From assembly GCA_003640385.1 (NCBI GenBank), contig RCAB01000202.1, forward strand, positions 40,126 through 104,125: a stretch of 64,000 nt of DNA, given 5' to 3'. Below are positions 27,401-38,700 of this stretch, piece after piece; the stretch's first letter is position 1, and the number at the start of each line of letters is the position of its first letter. The notes under the pieces are model-generated. The model had not been told where the DNA came from. It ran no database searches and saw only the letters and a list, made by a program, of their open reading frames with translations. The DNA is from Setaria digitata (lineage: Eukaryota > Nematoda > Chromadorea > Rhabditida > Setariidae). Position numbers and translations under genes: made by a program.

Positions 27401-28652
27401 GAAAATATACTAATACCGGTCGTTTTTTTCCTTTTTTTCTTTTTTATATATAGATATATGTGGTGGTAAGGTGCGTTGATGTTGACAATAAGGAAGATGT
27501 TGAATTAGCCAAGAAATGTATCGAAAATATGTACACAGCACAAGCCAAAATCGATGCAGCGAGAACGGAGGAGGTGACTTCTTAATTATTATCATTTAGC
27601 AGAAAATTTGTTCTTCATGATTATTTCTGGTAAGAAAGAACTAGCATTGCAGATGCGAAAGAAAAGTGGGCATTCGAGATTTGAAAGTGCATCTGACAGT
27701 ATATCATCGCATTCATCATGTTCTTATTCGGCAGATGCTATATCTGATCAGCCTTGGCGAAGTGATCCACGTTTACAGAATACTAATTTACGTAAATATT
27801 TCTCCAGACAACGAGCGGATTCTATGTCAGTTCATCCTCCGGCAGATTACCGGTACATTTCTTGGATAAATAGTCCTTTCATTGTAAAACTTCTAGTTTG
27901 TAAAGTCCAAATTTCATTTTATTTATGTAAGCCTGGTACACATATTTGAAATCGCACAATACTTCAGAACTATTCACTTTTCTTGTTCTGATTAAAAATA
28001 ATCTTAACGTATTTTCTCGTCTATATGAAACTTTTGGAAATTTAGGTAAAAATGTTAGCGCACTAAAATTCAATATGCGTTCCTTCTTTCTTATTCTGGT
28101 TTCAGCTAAACCAAGTAAAGTAGTTTACTGAAGATCGTACATTATGTGTAGCTTTTGCAGGTGTATACCTAGGAAAACTGATTCACAAGCTTTGGAATTG
28201 TGGGAGACTGGGCCAGCAAACCACAGTGGTGATGTTTCTTTGAGCGAAGAAGAAACTACCATGGTAAGCTTAAAAGGGTAGTAAAAGTGAAAATATATCA
28301 TATTGAATGGGAGTATCAGGTTCTGCATCTATCTGAAGTTTTTTTTTTGGTTTACAGAAAAAGCAGCATCAGAATATAGATAACGAGAATGCAAAAGAAG
28401 ATTTTATAGCGACTCAAGATCGGGAGTGGCTGGAGGAGTCATCAGAGGTTCGTTGCCCTTGAGTAACTTGTAAACTGAGGCTTCTGGTTACAATTTTTCA
28501 GTTCCAGAGTGTGGTGAAAATTGTTATTTTTCATTATTATGAGATGAAAGCTTTTTTCTTGCTGAGGAATATATTTTCCGTTATCATTTATTATTTTTTT
28601 TTTTTTTTTTTTTGCCGATTTTAAAATATTTTGCTTGCAGAGTGAAGATTGA
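20528..28652 (+). CDS. daf-18: PTEN/DAF-18 phosphoinositide 3-phosphatase (18 exons, about 759 aa)
   Basis: Leader exon starts 20528; ATG at 20587. Coding parts: 20587-20661, 23499-23751, 24120-24249, 24461-24572, 24942-25112, 25214-25343, 25678-25870, 25962-26070, 26144-26258, 26491-26547, 26761-26926, 27036-27157, 27235-27356, 27454-27573, 27653-27852, 28161-28263, 28358-28447, 28641-28652. All phases agree. The basic lipid-binding motif is [16 protein letters not shown]. The P-loop is [18 protein letters not shown] (Cys207, Arg213), then [13 protein letters not shown] (TI loop). The D-H-H-P-P segment corresponds to the PTEN WPD-like loop. Exons 7-14 make the C2 domain; the tail is Ser-rich and acidic. 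DAF-18 removes the 3-phosphate of PIP3 and opposes AGE-1 PI3K in insulin-like signalling that controls larval arrest and lifespan. Exons 5 and 10 use TTTTAAG and TTTTTAAG acceptors. The phase-0 join of exon 1 to exon 2 is inferred. Confidence 0.95.
20559..20582 (+). promoter_or_regulatory. Short upstream ORF in the daf-18 leader
   Basis: If the leader begins at the T-rich acceptor ending at 20527, the first ATG is at 20559. It opens a seven-codon frame (MRRQMAQ) that stops four bases before the proposed daf-18 ATG at 20587. Such a uORF could limit translation. The main frame is itself open back to the acceptor, so an upstream coding exon cannot be excluded. Confidence 0.4.
21406..21456. repeat. 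(TA)n microsatellite
   Basis: About 50 bases of almost pure TA dinucleotide with one G interruption, in daf-18 intron 1. Confidence 0.9.
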
Positions 28653-30811
28653 GAACACTCATATTTGATCTATCGGATCAATTACCCAAAAAAAAAAAAT
28701 AAATAAATAAATAAAATAAAATAATAATAATAATTAAGACGAAGAGCTGATTTTGATTCAAAAGAGGCATTTATCGCACCTAATACGGTAGGTGTTTTAT
28801 TTATACAAGGTATCATCAAATGTTCTTCTGCTTGCTGCATATTCAATATTTCATGTATTTTAATAGCTATCGCCAATTACGTAACATTCAAAAATTCAGC
28901 CTTGTAGGTCGCAAATACTGATTTTTGAGCAATTTACTTCAGTATCTCGTTATAGCAGATGTTTTCGTGACGTTAAAATTTTAGTGCGTGCTTAGATTCC
29001 TTTTTCAAGTAAAGATTTTGTAGCGTTTCTTCATTTTAAACGTCTTTTGATACTTTTAAAAATGGTCCAAGATTTATTGTTAATAGCGTGCTGTTTCTGC
29101 TCTGTGACTATTACTTTTCATAACTCAACTTTTTTGAGTTGTTTTGTTGATTTATATCTGGGATGAGCTTACTAGCCAAATTTAATTTAATTTTTTGTTG
29201 TAATAGAATTCCCTTCCAGTTGTATGATAATTTTTTGAAATCAGATTTTTTCATTACTGTGTGTTATAACACGCTAGTGTACTGCCAGTTTAGATCTAAT
29301 CTAGTCATCACCCTGAATCAAGCAATCTCATTTTCCTACTGATTGAGTGGACCCAAGCGATCAATCCATCAGTTGTATATGTTTTCCTCGCTTTCTTAAT
29401 TGTATTAACAAGTCGATATTTCGTTTGCATATTTTTGTTTCCCTAGTTTCTTTCTTCGTTTTCTGAAACAGAATTCCACTGCAATTGTGATACCCTACGC
29501 GATTAGTCATGCATTTTAACATCAGTTTTGTTTTCTTTTTTTTTTTTTTTTTTTCAGCCTAGAATTAGTTCCAGTGATTCTTGTTATTTTTACTATTAGT
29601 TATTTTATTATAATTTTGAACTGTTGCACTCGTTTTTTCTATCATAATTATGGTTGTACTTTATGCTGCGGAACTTCCCTGAGAAGGAGAAAGAAATGGA
29701 GTCAGGATTTTGAATGTGTGGGTTTTAGGATACGCAAATAAATTTTGGTTTTCGTGATTGTTCGCTCTTTATCTGGTTCGCTTACCGGTCCAGCAGGGAC
29801 TCTACCTTTTTTTTGCGAAGATAACTAGAAAGGCTAAGCAGGAAAAAAGAACGTTCACAGTTTTAATAGGTTTGATTTTTAGTTTGATGCATTGTTTTTT
29901 TTCCGTATTCTCTAAATGCAGTTTTGTTCTAAAAGTTCTGAAAACTTAGTTTTCAAATACTGCCCAGCTCTCTTATTGGGGAAGTTGAACTTGAATGAGG
30001 AAACCTGCTGGAGAGGTCCACTGTTATTTCTTTTAAGAGATTGCGGAAGATTTACAAGTGTGGATGTGATGGTTCCATACTGATATCTGTGCGTGTTACT
30101 ATACTGCCATTATATAAAATGTATTGCAATAAAAAGAAAAAAAAAAGAAATGACGCTTTTGCCTTTTGAACTATATTAAAATAGTTTAAAACAGCCGGTA
30201 ATTCGTTTGAGAAAAAATTTGACAAGCGGAGTCTACGTGGTTGCAGACTTCAGAATAACATTAGAGACAGCTTTTTTTTTTCATCGAAGAGAGTTAACTG
30301 CCGTTAGCTTCCTAGGCCATATCGTTTGCTTATTCACTTCTGCTCAGATCTTTGCTGATCTGATTCCTATTGCACTATAGTTAGAAGCATTTGCATATTT
30401 TCGTTATTTTCTAATTTCAGAAAGTTCCGGCAAATCTTTGTTGCCCCAGGAATTCTTTTAGACATAGTGGAACCTAGTGGGGCAGTAGCAGCTAGTCTGT
30501 TCCGGAATTATAAAAGGCCATCTGGGGTAGGGAAGAAAGGATCATGATGTAAAGCAGAGAAAAATCCAAGTACTAATTTGGAATGAACCAAATGGCAACG
30601 GGCAAAACGTGCATATAATTCCTCTTACAACGCAGTATTCTATCCTCCCACAAATAATATTTATAATCTGTACACATTGATTTTGACGGAAATACGCCTA
30701 TAATACAGTAGAAAATCCATTACAAAGAGGAAATACAGAATGTCCAGAAATATCAGTGCGTAATTCGGTACAACCGGATATCTGCCACACACAACTTCGC
30801 TCGTTTCTTAT
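28653..30811. other. Convergent intergenic region after daf-18 and after the LRAT gene
   Basis: Contains the daf-18 3' region. AATAAA occurs at 29737-29742 and 30128-30133, the second followed by an A-rich stretch. An AAATA-rich run lies at 28686-28735. No further exon is recognised. Both flanking genes run toward this segment. Confidence 0.45.
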
Positions 30812-32342
30812 CTACAACAATACATCTGGGTAGGATGGGATCAACTGTTTAATATCACGCCCCAAACGACTAAAGGTGTAAGTGAGAGTGCCCGCAACCG
30901 CTGCAACTGTTAGCGAACCTGTTATGCAATATGCTGCTGAGAATAAAATTATAACTTTCGCAACTGTCGCCTGGAAAAATTTATTATTAGAACTTAATAA
31001 AAGTTCAAATAGGCTCTATCCAACTCAGCTCAACCTCATGAAAAAAGGATGGTGTACGAAGTGCTTTCTCTTTCGCTGTACTGTTTTAAAAATTAGCAGG
31101 AAAAGAAGAGGCATATAGCAATCATACATGTAAAGTCTTTAAATACAGAAAGAAATAATGCCTTCTTTTCAGGCGCAAACGGTTCAAAAGATTTACCTGA
31201 TTGCTTTCCTTCAAACCATATCTGCAGTATTTTGCAAAATGTTCGCAGTTATTTAAGAGGAGATTGTAATTAGTTTTTCCAAGCTGCAATGTTCAAGTGC
31301 GACAATACAACTAGATAAGCAATGTAGTTCCTCTGCCAGGTAAGTTCTCGATTACAAAATAAAATGACCAAAAGTTTCAAACGAGTAAAGCTTACCATGA
31401 GTAGAGCTCGATCAACCACAATGATTGGTGGAAATGGGCTTTTTTCCTTATCCAGTGAATTATTTACTCGACAGCTATCACCTCGAGCAACAGCAGTCAG
31501 CTCGTCACGACGAATCTGAAGTACTTTAAAGGTGAAATTTCAATCTGGCTTTTTGACTCCTCTGCATTTTAGTACAGTTTTAAGTTGTGGTTACACAGTT
31601 AAAAATTTTTTACTAGGTTATAAAATGGTATGAAGACTTTTCGTCGCATTGCATACGTATAGCCACCACTTGTCACTTGTCTTTCAAATTTCGTTATAGA
31701 ATTATTTCATCATCAGTAAACCGGAACTACAGTAAGTTTCTTTTTTTAAATGGAAAACTATTCCGGAAAAATACAAAAAAGACGGAAAAATAACCTGTAT
31801 TTGATTACTGTGTGATACTTTCGTCCTGATAGTTGTCAGTGATTCAGCAGAACCACTAATAAGCTCATCACCAAAATCGCCGAAATCAGTTCCTGTATGA
31901 GCAACATACGCTTTTTTATCGTGAAAACCAATAAATACTCCCCAGTGCTTAAATACTTCAATTATGTTGGGAAGAAAATATTAAAAAAAGAAAACAAATA
32001 CACAACATAAACAAATACCACAGGTGCATGCCGGCTGCCCTACCACCTTTGTTTTTCCGTAATAAAAAGGTGCAAAAATCCCTACATCACAATATATGTA
32101 TTAAATCGTGCTCGAAACCGCAATGAACGGTATGTTTAATCGAGGAACTGTTTAAAACAGCTCAACCAACAAGAATATCAAGGAAACCATGATAACCAAA
32201 TTACAAAAAAAATCACCGTATATATACGGCGTTTTGTACTGCCAACAACACGTCGAAATTCAATCAAATCACCAATCTCCAAGTGGGAGCAGAGTCTGTC
32301 AGCTTGCATCCAGTCCGTAACGAGTTCACCGGGTCTCAACAT
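30812..32342 (-). CDS. LRAT-domain (NlpC/P60-like thiol) protein with C-terminal membrane segment (five exons, 214 aa)
   Basis: Exons 32217-32342, 31795-31947, 31396-31515, 31197-31283 and 30812-30970 all join in phase 0 to 215 codons. LRAT landmarks: DRLCSHLEIGDLIEFRR, HWGVFIGF (His43), AYVAHTG (His59) and NLLLNNCEHFAKYCRYG (Cys146). This gives the complete Cys-His-His set. A hydrophobic C-terminal segment (VAKVIILFSAAYCITG plus following small residues) is the likely membrane anchor. The family includes lecithin retinol acyltransferase, PLAAT/HRASLS phospholipases and acyltransferases, and C. elegans EGL-26. The exact acyl donor and acceptor cannot be told. The gene sits 594 bases downstream of the FAM172-like gene on the same strand. 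Exon 2 uses a TATTTAAG acceptor. Confidence 0.92.
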
Positions 32343-32936
32343 GTTTAAAACATCTAAAACGAATCATAACATACGTGTCCTTTCGTAAGTGTATATTCGC
32401 AACTTCTTCACAGTTTCCAGATCTCGAAATAAAAACCATGTCTATTTTTCATGACAGATGAAGGGCATACGATATAACATATGATGTAGGCAGCTTCGTG
32501 TTTTAAATTTTGCAACGAAAATTAATATTTGTTAGCTAGCAGATTCGAATAACTCAATCCCTACAAATAAAAATGAAGGTCTTTGGCCACATTAAGAAAA
32601 AAAAACCTCCTAAATACCTCTACGACAACATCCCTACTAAATCCTTTCCTTCTCTCCCTCCTTCTTCAGAGCAAACAAATCTACTGTTTTACTGGAATCG
32701 AACCAAATGCAGCAATTGTTAAAATGGAAGTATAAGTCGTCTTTAACAACACAAATAACAATATCGTACATTCCTTACATGAAACAACATTATTTACATA
32801 TCACTTTACTTAATCATTCCCACTTTCCATGGATATGGATAACATATCCAAACATTAACTAAATTAATTATGCATCCCAGGAAAAGTGCTATTTCCGCAA
32901 ACTTTTTCAAAATTTCAATTAGTAAGAAGAGTAATT
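32343..32936. other. Intergenic region between FAM172-like and LRAT genes
   Basis: 594 bases between two same-strand genes, AT-rich, no exon seen. Contains the acceptor-like site at 32354-32361 (minus) that may mark trans-splicing of the LRAT transcript. Confidence 0.45.
32345..32353 (-). promoter_or_regulatory. Minimal upstream ORF (ATG-TTT-TAA) in LRAT gene leader
   Basis: An acceptor CGTTTTAG (minus strand, AG ending at 32354) is followed at once by ATG TTT TAA. The LRAT start codon begins two bases later at 32342. If the acceptor takes a spliced leader, ribosomes meet this two-codon frame first. Confidence 0.4.
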
Positions 32937-34972
32937 TTATACAAAGTAATTATCAATAAATCGGAAAATATCTTCAATTGCAACCGCCGAAGTTTCTTCA
33001 TGATAACTAGTCCCTGCAGTGACATAAGTTATATATGGACGACTCCCATGCACCACACTGTTATCTATTTGCAATCCTATTTCAGTATGCAGAGTTGCTC
33101 GCCAATCCTGTATCACTGGTAACCAATCCATAGCATGTACAGATGGTAACGTGAACATTGCATCCGTAAGGCAAATGCATTTCAGTTTCTTCATCCATTC
33201 CTGGGACCAATAATTTTCCAACTGTAAAAATCGATCTAGTGGGAAGGAAGATACGATACCATTACAAAAATATTTCGCATAATTGCTTAAATGAATTCAA
33301 TAAGATCTATGAAAATTTACAATTCCAGCGATGACAGCACCACCCGCACTGTGCGCAACCACTGCGACAGAGCTTGCTTTCGCCCTAGCGACGCATGTCT
33401 TCCAAACAGTAATACCATGTTCTAGTGGCGTTTCGCTTCCCTGCAATAAATTTCCCCTGCACCATAACCAGTCATTCAATATGTCTCCTTAAAAATAAAG
33501 TAGCTGCTACTTTTTGCTCAAAACTTTTCACATACTTTTAAAAAATATTTTATCGAACCACTAGACTCGCACTCTCATACTAGTTACGCTATCTATGACC
33601 ACATATTTGTGAATGCAAATGAAAGAGACCAACTGGCAATGGTTCATGAAGATTGCTATCTGTCATATTCATGTTGGTATTCATTACAACTACTCCCCAA
33701 TCTCGACTTCGACACATTTGCAGATATGGTAATTGAGAACCCATATTTAAGCTTTCATTCATTATAAGCCTAGAAAAATAAGTAATTGCACTGTTTCTTT
33801 ATTTCCGGTACAAAGAAAACGTAAAAATGAAGAAACTGCTCAAATTTGTGAACATTGTAGTTCAAATTTAGCTAAATTCCTTGATGACACAATACGGTCT
33901 GCAAAGCAAACACTAACCTTCTACTCCACTGGCCTGCGCGAACAGCGCCACTACCATGTATCAATACAATAAGGTATTCTTTTTGATACCAATCTTTGCT
34001 AAGAAAAATGAATGCACTTTTTTTCTTGTCTTTATCATTCAGCTGCAGAAACGTAAATGATGAATATCAACATCCTTCTAATATCATAAAAGATAACCTT
34101 TGTTTTCTTCAAAGGAGCTGGATAGAAAACTTGCACATACTTTCATGCGTGCTTCTCAATAAATTTGCAAAATTGGAATAAAACAAACTCATACATAACA
34201 TCTTTCCATATTATAAGGAGGGTTTTCCATCATTCGGTAAATTTCTTCAGTAACAGCTAAACCAATTTCTTCGTAGCTTTTTTGATCAATGAACTCATAT
34301 TTTTTCTCGTTCTAAAACAAAATATGACATGCAAATTCGCAAGCCCAAAAAAAAAAATAAACTTTTATATCAGTATAAATGTAATATACATAAACTTTTA
34401 TATCAGTATAAATGTAATATACACTGCAAAGCACAACTATTTCCCATTATTCGCTTTCCCATAAAAGTAAGCAAAACAAACCATATCCCTCATAACACCG
34501 TGATCATCAAAATGATAACCGAGCAACTCCAAGCTTGATCGTCCCATATCTTCCGATTCAGAACTAGTACTTGCTTCTGAAAATTTCACGATTTAGCAAT
34601 AATTAAATTGAAATGCAAGATATGAGAACGAAAGTTTTTTTCTTCAGATTTCAACAATAAAAAATATATGACGTTATTTGATAAATAATAAATAATAATC
34701 AATGACTTAGCAATCGGTGGCGAAATGATCGAGAATGGTGATGGAAAATTGTAGCAAAAACTATTTTTTATGAAGAGGATCAACAACAAAGTAATGTCTA
34801 CTACAACATACAATGTTAAATGTAATGTTTCAGTGATACTTAAATTTTCTGATAATATTTGTTATCATAAAAATCCTTTAACAGCTTTCATTTACTCCAG
34901 ACAAACATTTGATTTGATAATGAATGAAGTGAACTCAGAAGACTTACCAGAAGGTAAATGCAATGGAATCAT
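32937..34972 (-). CDS. FAM172 / ARB2A-like alpha/beta-hydrolase-fold protein (seven exons, 317 aa)
   Basis: Exons 34948-34972, 34482-34576, 34195-34311, 33918-34042, 33630-33769, 33321-33487 and 32937-33221 join to 318 codons. Segments align to human FAM172A in order: LELLGYHFDDHGVMRDM, SYEEIGLAVTEEIYRMME, SAFIFLSKDWY, LIVLIHGSGAVRAGQWSRR, VVAHSAGGAVIAGI and KLKCICLTDAMF. The hydrolase-like nucleophile elbow is AHSAGG with Ser214; vertebrates have HSYGG. The linker before the elbow is shorter than in human (416 aa). FAM172A (ARB2A) is reported to link Argonaute, chromatin and splicing; the yeast relative Arb2 acts in heterochromatin siRNA pathways. Whether it is catalytic is unknown. Exon 5 ends at a GTCTCT donor, needed to keep frame, and exon 6 uses a TTTTTAAG acceptor. 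Confidence 0.92.
34358..34423. repeat. Two-copy 33-bp tandem duplication
   Basis: Two identical adjacent 33-bp copies (34358-34390 and 34391-34423) in the second intron of the FAM172-like gene. The unit contains TTTTATATCAGTATAAATG. Confidence 0.9.
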
Positions 34973-35705
34973 CTCTAATCAACTAGCCAATAAATCTTAT
35001 ACCGTCGCTGAATCATTAAGGAACTGCTGCAAACAACCCCGACCAAAGCACTTAACCGCACAAAAAACCCGAGTTCTGCAAACCCAACCCCTCCTGCGAA
35101 TATGACGAGAATAATAGCTCCACCCTTCAAAACGGTAGCCTACCCTCTTGAAGAGCGAGCGACTCGAACTACTTAGTAGTTTGAATTATTTCAAGAAATT
35201 GTTCTTGATTTCAATTTCATGCTAAAAGCATCCTGCATTGTTTTTGGAAGTGTATTTTTATTTTCCTTAATGGATAGATCACTGAATTCAGGAATGGGAA
35301 ATGATGGTTAGCCTTCACACTCAATTCACACACTTGTAATTAAGCATGACGCAAAACTTCTAGTTCTATTTTTAATCATTTAGTAGTATACCTGGGGTTC
35401 ACCATGTAAATAAAAAATGAATTTTTGCACTGTACAGATAGCCCAAACTGCAACTAAGCTCATTTCGCTAGAGGTGTTCATTGCAGTCATAGTTTGCTAA
35501 AGTAGCCAATTACAAGTAACCAAATACAAGTAGCCAGTTGTCCGTCTCAACTTTTTTATATTTTGAAATAAGTAATAAAGGACAAGGAAATGTATTTTCA
35601 CTTTTTATTGAAATTACTGAAGTATAGAAAACAAAATGAATACAATAAGTAAAAAGTGGTTGATTCAAAGTAATGTGCAGAACAAATACTAATTTTATTT
35701 ATAGA
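34973..35705. other. Intergenic region between sorbin-type and FAM172-like genes
   Basis: 733 bases, no exon seen apart from chance frames. On the minus strand an AATAAA lies only a few bases after the sorbin-type stop codon (about 35694-35700), which would give a very short 3' untranslated region. Confidence 0.45.
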
Positions 35706-38700
35706 TCAATGCCTTTCAACATAATTGCCTGGAAATGTTCCAAATTGACCTGTTCGCAGTGAAGTACCTGTAAATTCATTACACTAAATTTGATGGAGAC
35801 TCAAAAAGAACAAATAGTGAAAGATAGTAATATTGATTAATTTGAAACGAAGAGTAGATTAGAATTATCATTTTTACTAAATTAATTCTCCTCCTGAAGC
35901 GTGTTTTCTTTCAATCATACTTTCCTTCCAGTATTGATTATTCTGCAATTTCGTTTTCTGATGACTAACTCATGCATGGTTTTTATTGAGTATTTGATAA
36001 AATTAGGTAATGATGAAATGAAAAAAGAAATGAAGACAAGATCTCTCACTAACCAATAAACCAACCGTCATCACACTTTTCAATAACAAAAACGGTATCA
36101 TTTTCCTGGAGCTCAAGCTCGTCCACATTTCTTGGCCTGTAGGCATATAGAACCTGGTAACTGAAATGAATAAAAGTTTTACTTCATCAAAGTACCTTGA
36201 TACTTGCAGATTGATTCAACGGCATTCAAAAATCATACACAGCAATCTTCTAAATCTTTTTGAATCAGACTCTATCGTTCATCTTAATACATTTAACAAT
36301 TCATCCATCTACATACATAGGACTTGCGGTGTCAAATCTAATCTCACTCTAACAAATGTCCAGCTGTTATGGGAAATTCGTATTTAATTTTTTTAAAGTG
36401 GCATTCTTTTTCTTTTCTTTCTCTTGAAATAAATTAATGAACCGAACAAAAGAATGAAATTAAAAAAAAAAAAAACTAACGTTTCTGCGTTTTGGGGAAT
36501 TTGCCCGGATCCAGAAAGTCCTTCTTGAGTGTATCTTCTCCGCCATTCCTCCATTTCGACTCCATGGTCTATTTTTCTTGCTAGTGCTGGATTTTCTTCT
36601 CTATAAATGTGAAATTTGTTTGAATGAATAATAAGTAGATTGATTTCAAAGATTTTAACTTCACACAGAAGGGAAACCAAACGTACTGAATTTTACTTGC
36701 AAAAAAATTGCAAAATTTTAAAAAGAAAATTTTATTTGACGAAAATTTTTGGAAAAACTATACTGATTAAATGTGCAAGCTTCTAAACCTTTCAGACAAT
36801 AAAGCAGAGAAGAGAAAAATGTGGTATTCTACATCAAACGAAATTTTCAGTTTCTCATAAATTTTACTTGCATCATATAGTGCGGTGAGGAACTGGGAAG
36901 AAAACGTGCAAACAATAAGACATGAAGTGTATATCAAATCCTCAGATTGTCATATGGAGTTTCGAAATAATAGCCTAGTTGTATGTCTAACTTTCCCCAT
37001 GTTACATTAACCCAGCTTACGAGTGATTTCATTGATAATAAGCAAATTAGAAAAACAAGCATACAAATAAATTCAGTAGTCTGGCAGAAAATGAAGGACG
37101 TTTTGGCTCGATGCTCAAAAAACATTTAGCTGGTGTGTCCTCAAAAATTGTCGGTAACTGTTTTGGTAAATCAGCAAGTGTTGCCTGCCAGAAGCCTTCC
37201 GTAACTGCATCAGACAAAGTATCAATAAATGCATGCCAAGCAAGTAATATAGACATACTGTAGTGCTTCAGTATCAGATAGTAAAGTATACGATTTTCCA
37301 ATAATCTCCAGCAGTATCCGTGATCAAAATTTATCGCACGTAAAATACATGCTAGTTGACGTCCGAATTTTTTACATGCCCAACTGCTGCACATTGTATG
37401 GTAACATTCCATGACCTGATCCAAAAATGTCACCAAAATAGTGTAAATTTGTTGTTCTACCGAGCTTGTTACAAAATTTGGTCGAACAGCTGATGCGAAA
37501 CTTGTTGACCTATACTGCTTGTTGTTATTTCCCGAAAAGTATGTTTTGGTTAAATCATACTGGGTTTGACGGCACATTCGAATTTTATTTCGTATTGCAC
37601 GCCATGATCCTCGTAACGGATGTGTTGCCGCTTCTGAGCAGTGCATCGAGAGTTTAGCTTAAACACTTTACTGTATATCTTCTTAAGCAAGCACGTAGAC
37701 TTCCCAGGATATCCGTATTATTTGTTAGACCGACATATGGTCAGAAATATACATAAATATGAACGATAATATACTTTAATCATCTTAATTCATTCGAAAA
37801 TTCTGTAATATCCGCAACGTTTTAAACGAATTTTATGGAAGCGTTAAAAACATAGCAAATTCTAAATCGCACGTTTGGGCAAATGTCGAAGGAGCACTGA
37901 TTACAAATCAAAGCAGCAGTTGGCGATCAAGGAAATTTTATTGACTTCTGTTCAAGAATGATAGAATTAGTTTTCCGAATCATTTCTATCCATTAAAGAA
38001 AATATATTCACCTTCAGGTACCTGAGGTGAATATATATATAAGATTAAAAAAATAAAACTAAATACCGAGACACAGGAAAGGCAATAAGCAAAAAACAAA
38101 ATTATCCTTGTGCTAACAATTTATCATTGTTGGTCTATCAGTGCATGTCCTTCCCGATATTTGAACTTAAAAGACAATGCATATATATCTACCATATTTG
38201 AACTTAAAAAATAATGGAAAATACTATTTGGAAAAGCAACATAAAAATGAGGATTCAGTCTGAAATACAAATGTCACTTTTCTGCTTTGTCCAGTAGTAT
38301 TATGGGGTTACTTGGTTTTGAAAGATCACTTAGTACAACTATTCAAAATCATGAAGATTTTTGAAGACAAGAATGGGTGCTAAACTAAATTACAATTTGT
38401 GGAAATATACGAAAACTTTGGTCTGTTGAATTTTAAACTAATAGTATCTGCTTTTCCCAAGTGTAATATTCTCATTTTTTTTCGGGACATTTCAAACGAC
38501 AATCTGCAAGCATTAAAAATACTGAACTGATTGTTTTGCCTTTCATTACTTTTATTACAGACAGTATAATGTTCTTCAAAGTTGACTAAAACAATCAAAA
38601 GCTTTTAATATAAATGTAAGATTCAAAAATTTCAGGAAGCTTACAATTACGACGAATTTTTTTTTTTTTTTTTTAAAAAGTAAGCAGTAATACATAAAGA

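Noticed and set aside
32640..32720. GGTTCGATTCC on the minus strand, like a tRNA B box
   Set aside because: No A box or foldable cloverleaf at the right distance.
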